From Pachyseris speciosa (lineage: Eukaryota > Cnidaria > Anthozoa > Scleractinia > Pachyseridae): a stretch of DNA of 64,000 nt. Below, one piece after another: positions 56,854-64,000 of this stretch. Location of the stretch: the NCBI GenBank assembly GCA_016490735.1, contig JAEMWC010000624.1, positions 390,001 through 454,000 of the forward strand, given 5' to 3'. Below the pieces are notes generated by a model. The model was not told where the DNA came from and made no database searches. It worked only from the letters and a program-made list of their open reading frames with translations. Numbering within the stretch: position 1 is the stretch's first letter; each line of letters starts with the position of its first letter. A program made the translations under genes and the position numbers.

Positions 56854-59690
56854 TGAATCCTTGATTGATGGGTAGGTCAGTCAGTTATTCAATTATTTGC
56901 TTAACCGATCAAACGATCAGATCAGGAATAGAACAAGCAATCTGTCCATCCATCCGACCGTCCGTCCGTCCATAACTCCAATTCGGGAAATAGCATACGT
57001 TTTTTTTTTACGGCGGCCCGTTAGTTTTCCCCAGCTGTTACCAAGACGATCAGTTGACACACGACATAGACAACGATATTGCGTACACGGTCATCACTAG
57101 CTCTTGTGAAAAATGCTTGGTAAAATTCCTCACTTCTACAGAAATCTTTGCTCTTTCGCTAGCAGTTGGCCGGACTAGAACTGATTTATTTGTAGCTCCA
57201 TCAGAAGCTAAATTGTTCATGCTAATGAGGCAAATATTGTAAACAAGGATTCCCCTATCAAATTAAACGAGTCCGTTTTAGCGCGATGCAGTGAATGATG
57301 AAAATAGGGCATTAAGAAACCTTTTGTTATCAACTTATTATTCGCCATTGTTGTACCCTATGAAGGTAACAAAGTTAAAATATTTAATTAAAAGTACTCA
57401 TTTGTAAGCCAAATACAAAACACTTCTTTGGCAAGCATAATGTTAGCTCTTGAACATTTAAAACTTACACTCTGCTATTAAAATAATGGACCGTTTCGCT
57501 TGCTCTACGGTGGACCCTTTTGTTCATTTATGCTTTCTCACGCACACATCCCAAAAAGAAGGGGAAATCGGTGGCGAAAATTTTTCTCTAAATTTTCAAG
57601 TTTTACCAATTCCATTCAATAACGTTTGGCCAAAATATGGAAAATTTATGGTCTTACATTCAAGTGTCAAATTTAAGTGTAGAAACATTTAGTGGGACAT
57701 TGGCTTGCTACCATAATTTCATTGTTGTTATCCGTTATCTAAACGCGTTTATACTAAAGATCCTTAGATCACAGAATAATTCTTTCAAACCGTTCGAAAA
57801 TCATGACTACAAATTTATAATAATACATTGGGATCTAATAAAGCTGGTGGGAACAACAAAAGGGTGAATTATAATTTACAGTTCAGTCAGCTGCTTGTAA
57901 GACCACAAGTGGTGATATTGTCTTCGGTAGCGACAAGGAGTAAATGAAAACAGTCGATATGATAAGAAAAGCCTTATAACGAAAACGAGAACGAATCCAT
58001 ATTTTGCTGGGCATTGAACCTAATAAAGGGAAATATTCCTTGATTACATGCGTCACTCATCAGCCACGAAGATTGTAGCTTGAAGCAGTAAGTTAAAACT
58101 TACTGTGTAGTCGTGGTGAGACAATTTCATTCCTCTTAAATCAGTAGTAATTTTATGGTAGTACAAGATTCAATATTCGTGTTAAGTCGAGCTGGTGTCA
58201 ATGAATATGTATATTTAAAAGATATAAACGAACAAAGTTCGAAACATGCAAGGTCACACTGCTGTGTTTTATAAACTTGTCTGGTGGAAACGGTTTTCTA
58301 ATGTCACACTTTCCACAGTCTCGACTCATTTGAAATGCGCTTTCTTTTAATGTGTGAAGAAGCGGTGTTTACTTCAAGACATGTATATCCTACTTTTAAA
58401 TTGCTTAATTTGGCGTGTTGACAGGTTATTGTTGAACAAGCGACTTTCCAGTTGGTATTAACATACAATTGTTTCGCTACCGTAAGAGCTATAAAGCTAT
58501 CTTAAGCGTTCAGCTGTACACACACCTTAATATTCAATGTCAAACAATGATCGCTAAAACAAGAAGATGTGGAAAACACAGCCATCTCAAAACCTCTCAG
58601 ATCTCTTTCGTGCCTCTGGCTCAATATTTTTAAGCAGTTTTGTAATGCGTAAGGGGGACAAACATTAATCGCCTTAGCAACAGTTTATAAAACAATAGCA
58701 ATTAACGTAATTTAATTCCATACACAATAAATTACAAACAATATATTGGAATCAGGGCCGAATTTTCGAAAGAGAGAGCTAAATTCTAGGGACGGAAGTT
58801 CCAATTTTTGTTTTCAGTTCCGAGGTTAATGAAATCTTTCGAGCGCCCTGGCCTTTGATCGACGGGTATACAGATGTATACAGTGTGTAATGAAAGTTAA
58901 AGCAAGGTTATATAATTATTTCAGTATGTTCAATACCGCTACCAATGAAGACAAATTGAACCTAACGAAGTGCATGGATGAATTTTGAATAGCCTTTTAT
59001 TAGGAAACTTTCAATCACATCAAGTGATTTTTAGAAGGATCCTACTAAGATAAAAAAAAACTTTCAATTTGACCTTTTTTTTCCTTTTGAGCGCTGTTTA
59101 AAATACTGTTGGTTTCGCATTCGTCCTTGCTGATGTTCTATGTTATCGTCATGTAACTAATGTGGACATTTAAATTCGCTTCAATGTTGACTGCGATCCC
59201 GATCAAATGAAAAGTTTGTTTACTCCGGCTACCGAACAAAATGGATTCTGAGCTTTAAGCAAGTAGACTCACTTCCAAGACGGCTAGTCTTTAAATTCAC
59301 CCAGAACGTTTCTTTTTCTTCGCGTTTGTTATTGTTTTTGGCCATGTCTTTAGCAAAGTTGGGGCAATTCGTGTTTTATCTTCTCAAAAATTTCTTAAAT
59401 GCGAATTAGCTACACGGTACAGTAATATATTTTCATTGCTTGTCGTAAGATTCATACTGTTGGAGTTAAATTTTTATTTTCCACAGTAAGCAGATCACGT
59501 GTTAGTGGGTGTTATTCTGGCAGTGCCTAATGGTGATCCTCTTGTTTGTGTCTTTTTTAATTTGCCTCATTGTGTGCATTTAGTTAATTAAAAGAACGTT
59601 ATTGCATGAAATTGGTTCGTGAGATATCACTCCTTACAGTTGCGAAGTTCACAGGGGAGCTTGAAAATGCTACCAATGACTGTATACAAT

Positions 59691-59848
59691 ACACCATTTT
59701 GCTAATAATCAGTTCCTGGTGAATTGTGGGTAGATCCAGTCCTTTGTGGGGTAAACGGTCAAAATATGTCCTAAAATCGCCGTTTGCCCCCACAAAGGAA
59801 TAAATCTACCCACAATTCACCAGGAACTGATCATTACCAAAATGGTGT
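59691..59848. mobile_element. Hairpin MITE, 158 bp
   Basis: The left end ACACCATTTTGCTAATAATC... and right end ...GATCATTACCAAAATGGTGT are near-perfect reverse complements over ~60 bp, around a ~35-nt loop containing GGGGTAAACGG/CCGTTTGCCCC. Non-coding. Confidence 0.75.
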
Positions 59849-61276
59849 TTTCTGGCCTGTTCGAGATGGTTTTCATTAACTTAACTGATAAGATTGTATT
59901 TAGGTTGTAATTAGTTTGAAATTCGTTTGAATGCATGGATAAAATTCGCGAGCAGGGGAACTGAACGGTAGGTACAGAAAAATAAGTGAATATGTTCACA
60001 AAATTCCAGCGAAAAGTTGACCTGTTTACAACTTTGTCTATTATTAATTATTAAAAACTGAACTACGGGTATCAGATTTCCAGCATTTTCATTGGCTAGC
60101 CGGACACAGGCTCTCAGCTCATATACCTACACTACTTTATATGGTCAATAAACGCTTCAGCAAACAGAGAAAGCTCAATAAAATTTTCCCTCGGCACAGC
60201 AGCCATTAAAACATTAGTCGACTCGCAGCGGAATTAACGAGTAGAAATTTCGAAACTGGAACCGAAATTCAAATGGAATTCAAATGAGTGAGTGTTTTAG
60301 AACGACAAGAAATAGTGCTGGGATCGTGTTAAAAAAATTCTTGTAGTGCTAAGAAAATTTTCCGGGCTGTTGAATCTTAAGCTAATAGCAAAATTAAACG
60401 TACTTTTATTTACGGGGATACCGAAAGAGTTTTTGAACTCAACTAAACTAAATTGAAAATATGTATTCAACAACAAGTGTGGACGTCACCAATCTGTAAG
60501 CTTAACTATGATCACGGACCAGTCTATTCAAATCAAACTGAACAAACAAGAACTTCAGCTAAAATCTACAGCAATAATCTACTACTGAAAATCTTTCCAG
60601 CGATCAGTGACACTTTTTCAAAACTTAACACACATTAAAAATGTTCTGACCTGCACTCGATGCAACGTAGTAATCACCAGCTTCAAACTTTCCGGTTACA
60701 GATATGATGTTTTGTAAAAAAAATGAGAAAAATCGCCAAGCATCGAGACAAATTCCATTAGCCATTTCTTGAAACATAACCTGGACATTTGTCTTGCTCA
60801 TCCCTGATACATCTTCTTTTCGACAAGGTCTGGTGAGACAATGTTCCAGTCCATCAAAATAAATCGAAATTGTGCATCAAAATAAATCGAAATTCGCCTA
60901 TGGTGCTGTTCTTTTTGATGGATTACAAATTCGCTTCCTTCGGCTCGTACGTCTACGTGAACACTGTTCCACCTTCTTTGAGCAATAATTGAATACTCAG
61001 GACCAAACTACTGACCATTTACAACCATTCAGAGCAAATAAACTCTGTACTTTTTCCAAAAAGGATCCTAAAGTGAAGCTTCAACGTTATTCTCGGACAC
61101 TTTCATTGAATTCATTCAACTTTGCTCGGAAACGTAGCAAGACGCCGAAAGGTTTTCGCGCCCTTTTTGCTTAGTCACGTGATGGACAAATGTTTCCTTT
61201 TTCGGTTTTCTCTTTCTCCGAGTTCCTTTCTTCCATTGTTTTTTTGTTCAGATTCTCAATGATGCGTTCTAGAGTT

Positions 61277-61403
61277 TTTAATAAAACAATTATTCTACTC
61301 GGGCTTGCTGGCTATGAAATGATTATAACCAACTCGGAGCTAAACGCCTCGTTGGTTATTTATCACTTCATATCCAGCGCGCTCTCGTAGAATAATTGTT
61401 AAA
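61277..61403. mobile_element. Short palindromic MITE
   Basis: TTAATAAAACAATTATTCTAC at the left and GTAGAATAATTGTTAAATAG at the right are inverted; the interior also pairs (TAACCAACTCGG/CGTTGGTTA). Confidence 0.55.
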
Positions 61404-61409
61404 TAGCCC

Positions 61410-61665
61410 AGTTTCGAGTTCGCCATGACCCCTGAATAAAAGCACTGAGAACGCATTTGTACAGGGTTAGCCTCGACCTAAAGTAAAATATTCACAAATA
61501 CTGGCGGGAAGGTGCCATCAAATTTGAAAATTAAACAATAGAGAGAGCTGTAAACAGGTCATCTTCTCGCTGGAATTTGTGACTATTTTACTTTAGGTCG
61601 AGGCTAACCCTATACAAATGCGTTCTCGTCAATTTTATTCAGCGGTCATGGCGAACTCGGAACTG
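61410..61665. mobile_element. Palindromic repeat, ~255 bp
   Basis: The left arm (GAGTTCGCCATGACC...GAACGCATTTGTACAGGGTTAGCC...TAAAGTAAAATA) and right arm (TATTTTACTTTA...GGCTAACCCTATACAAATGCG...GGTCATGGCGAACTC) pair over ~90 bp with small indels. A third, partial copy lies at about 61700-61745. Confidence 0.65.
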
Positions 61666-62153
61666 GACTGTTTTCAAAATTCAGGCACCTTCCCGCCGGT
61701 ATTGTGAAGATTTTACGTTAGGTCGTGGCTAACCTTGTATCAATGTGTCAGCCGTAATTTTGCGGTAGCCTCGCAGCTCCTATAAGCTCTAAATTTCAGT
61801 GGCCGGGATAGTGTCGCAGCCCTATTGTTTTAGGGCTCGGTACCATTGTTGGTATTGTTTGTTCTTTTGTTTCACCTGAAGGGTGGTCTCGAATCATGTG
61901 AGACCTTGTAAGAGCTGCGAGGTGATCCTAATTTTAATTACGAAAAGGGAAAGTTCGATGAAATTTCAAGATGTTTTCCTTGTGCTAAATGTACTTAATA
62001 CAGAAAAATAACAGATAAGTTAACAGGCAACCAAAATATTAAACAAACAAAGGACAAATTAAAATGAAAAACCTCTTTGAAACCCTTTGTAATTAATATC
62101 AACAGAAACCTATCATTGAAATATAGTTCATCTGTCATTTAAACATGTGATAA

Positions 62154-63805
62154 TCAAGCGTCCACGGGAGGCAAGTTTTTCTGCTGGTGAAAAACAATCT
62201 TATTCTGGAATCCACTTGAAACTCTGGAAGTGTGTGCGTTATCTCTCCTTTCCAACTCATGGGTGAGATTTTTCGAATTCGCCACTTTGTTTCTCCTCTT
62301 GCTGGGTGACCGCTTTTTAGTGGTGCGGGAGGCTGTGATGTTTTTCATTTCTTTCCATTGTTCTTTTCTACGTTGAAATTCTGCGCACAAATCACCATTT
62401 CTCACAACATGTAGAATGAAGATGAAAAACCCCTGGGAAAAGTTTAAACAGGAAATAAACAATTCGACATTCTCAGTTAAGCCCTTGCTTATAACAAATT
62501 TGCTCAAAATTATAACAGCGTTTTTTTCCTGATCTGATTAGTTTTAAGTCACCCGCGCGACGTGTTAGTGTTCATAATGTAGAGACAATGGGGCAATAAG
62601 GTTCATCAAGTGAAAATTACCCGTCAGGATGGCAGTCATCCGCAAAAACCAAAATAATAAATAAATAAATAAATAAATGAATAAGAAAATAATGATGATG
62701 ACGACGACGACGACGGTGACGACGATGATGATGATGACGACAACGATGATGATGATGATGATGATAATGATGATGATGATGATGACGATGATGACGACGA
62801 CGACGACGATAATGATGATGATGATGAGGATGACGATGATGATGACGACGACGATAATGATGATGATGATGATGATGATGACGATGACGATGATGATGAT
62901 GGTGATAAAACGTTGCATTTTTTATCATTTCAGTCCACTTTCCATTTCAAACCTTCGCTTTAACTATCTAACAGACAATATTCGTATTCTCGGTATTAAA
63001 CTGAATCTAGCACGAAGTGGAGGCTACTGCGGGGGAGTACATCTACATATGAAAAGATTCCTGCAAACTAGTTATGTAGGACACGAATAAGTTCTATTGG
63101 TGACCTGTAAATTCTTAAATTTTAGTTCGATTAGAGGCTGTTGTTCCGACGAAATTTCAGCGGTGAAGAATAAAAAAAAACTCATTAATACTTCATGAAG
63201 GAAGTACAAAAGTGAATGTCTATATATCTGATAAAGGCACGGATAAATTTTACATCCCATTTTCTAGGACAAAATAACCCAAAATCTAAATTTTAGTGTA
63301 AGAATGGATAGATATACAGGAAAGCTTTTTAAGCCGTTCAATAAATTCGCAATTCGTGTTTTTTCAAGTCCTAAAACACGCGGCTGCGCCTAGTGTTTTA
63401 AACTTGATAAAACACTCCTGCTCATTTATTTAACATTACCTAAAATGCATCTGAATCGGCACTGTCTTCGCAGAAAGTTATCCGTCGATAGTCCCTTGTC
63501 GGAAATACTATATTATTTAATTGGTATTGGTTGCTTCGATTCATGTTAATTTAGTCCTTATGATTAAGTACAATGCATTGCAAAAAGTACAGTACCTGTA
63601 GAGAGTTTAGGATGGTAAAAGTGTACTGAAACGTAAGACCAGCCTCTGCAACGCTAAGAACACCAAACACCCACGTCATTCCAAGAAGAGGGAGTGGAAC
63701 GATGCATGCCTTGGCACCACTTTTCATTCTTTCCAGCTCGGAAGTTTCAGGGCTTTTTAATTTCAGGATTTCGTGCACCACGAGACCGATGAGCACCGCA
63801 TTTAT
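62154..63805 (-). CDS. Adhesion-type GPCR, last two exons (partial gene)
   Basis: Exon 63805-63596 (after ATCATCAG, ends CTACAG|GTACT, phase 0) encodes [20 protein letters not shown], then [20 protein letters not shown] (TM6 with the secretin/adhesion WVFG motif) and FTILNSLQ. The terminal exon, 62432-62154 (after TTTTCCCAG), starts [20 protein letters not shown], completing TM7 and a basic cytoplasmic tail to the stop. LNSLQ-GFFIF across the splice matches the family's TM7 exactly. Earlier exons (extracellular region, GAIN domain, TM1-5) must lie beyond 64000. Ligand unknown. Reading past the first exon's donor gives a short alternative end ([14 protein letters not shown]), less likely given the good match of the second exon. 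Confidence 0.85.
62688..62910. repeat. (ATG/ACG)n microsatellite in the GPCR intron
   Basis: Compound GAT/GAC trinucleotide run in the intron between the last two GPCR exons. It opens poly-Met, poly-Ile and poly-His frames that are not genes. Confidence 0.95.
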
Positions 63806-64000
63806 CTGATGATAGCGAATGTAAATAATACATTAATACTGTTTTGACGAAACTGCAAGCGTTTAATTTGCTGCGATCAAGGTAACCCATTGATTTAAAT
63901 GGTTAAATTCTTCAAGCGGTACAACCTCTAAGTAATAGTTAAAACATGGGTGGGAGACCTTTATTGGCTTTAAAACGGCGAGCCGTGTGTTTGCCATGTT
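63806..64000 (-). other. GPCR intron running off the window
   Basis: Sequence upstream (in transcript sense) of the TM6-TM7 exon. No further exon is visible before the edge. Confidence 0.5.

Larger units (their letters stand above)
56600..62150. other. Intergenic stretch with small repeats only
   Basis: No exon or long element recognised. Contents seen are tetranucleotide repeats (56797), a hairpin MITE (59691), a 20-bp tandem duplication CATCAAAATAAATCGAAATT (about 60856-60895), and two palindromic elements (61277 and 61410). It may include the downstream region of the GPCR gene. Confidence 0.5.

Noticed and set aside
62565..63090. Poly-Ile, poly-His and poly-Met frames
   Set aside because: Produced by the GAT/GAC microsatellite in the GPCR intron.

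Overview
This is animal nuclear DNA, most likely from an anthozoan cnidarian (a stony coral or close relative). The coding pieces have GT-AG introns, the base composition is AT-rich, trinucleotide microsatellites are frequent, and the repeat content (CR1-like and L1/Tx1-like LINEs, DIRS, short-LTR Gypsy, EnSpm/CACTA, Harbinger, tRNA-derived SINEs, palindromic MITEs) fits that group. The species cannot be named from sequence alone. Host genes are sparse and mobile DNA dominates.

Layout. 1-1195: minus-strand CR1-like LINE fragment split by a 427-bp MITE. 1471-4698: first three exons of kynureninase (+), whose later exons I cannot find. About 4990-8480: decayed DIRS-type tyrosine-recombinase retroelement (-). 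8807-14976: Gypsy element (-) with 149-bp LTRs and a CTCTG target duplication, inserted in a ~780-bp tandem repeat (to 16493). 16551-21600: broken L1/Tx1-like LINE (+) carrying a second, inverted LINE.

22158-39235: a 17-kb EnSpm/CACTA transposon, the main find. It has perfect 16-bp inverted termini starting CAC, a 3-bp ATA target duplication, CTTTAAG-rich subterminal arrays at both ends, and a full-length three-exon transposase (991 codons). It also holds two genes with open, phase-consistent exons: a 373-residue coiled-coil protein kinase with HQD in place of HRD, and a five-exon 289-residue charged protein, transcribed divergently from a 235-bp gap. A 3.7-kb foldback element is nested inside, itself carrying a Harbinger-type MITE.

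The CACTA element lies 34 bp past the splice donor of a signal-peptide first exon in one copy (A) of a tandem segmental duplication. Copy A is 21985-22157 plus 39236-43710; copy B is about 44345-55585. Copy B keeps the uninterrupted site and a paralogous exon 1. Copy B in turn holds a complete two-gene Harbinger transposon (47778-51954) and a TA-flanked MITE. A (GGCAGT)n array separates the copies.

The right end has a LINE RT fragment (55.6-56.6 kb), a long stretch without recognisable genes containing small palindromic elements, and the last two exons of an adhesion-type GPCR on the minus strand (62154-63805) that continues past the window edge. All exon joins were made by hand from splice signals and reading phase; no RNA evidence or database search was available.
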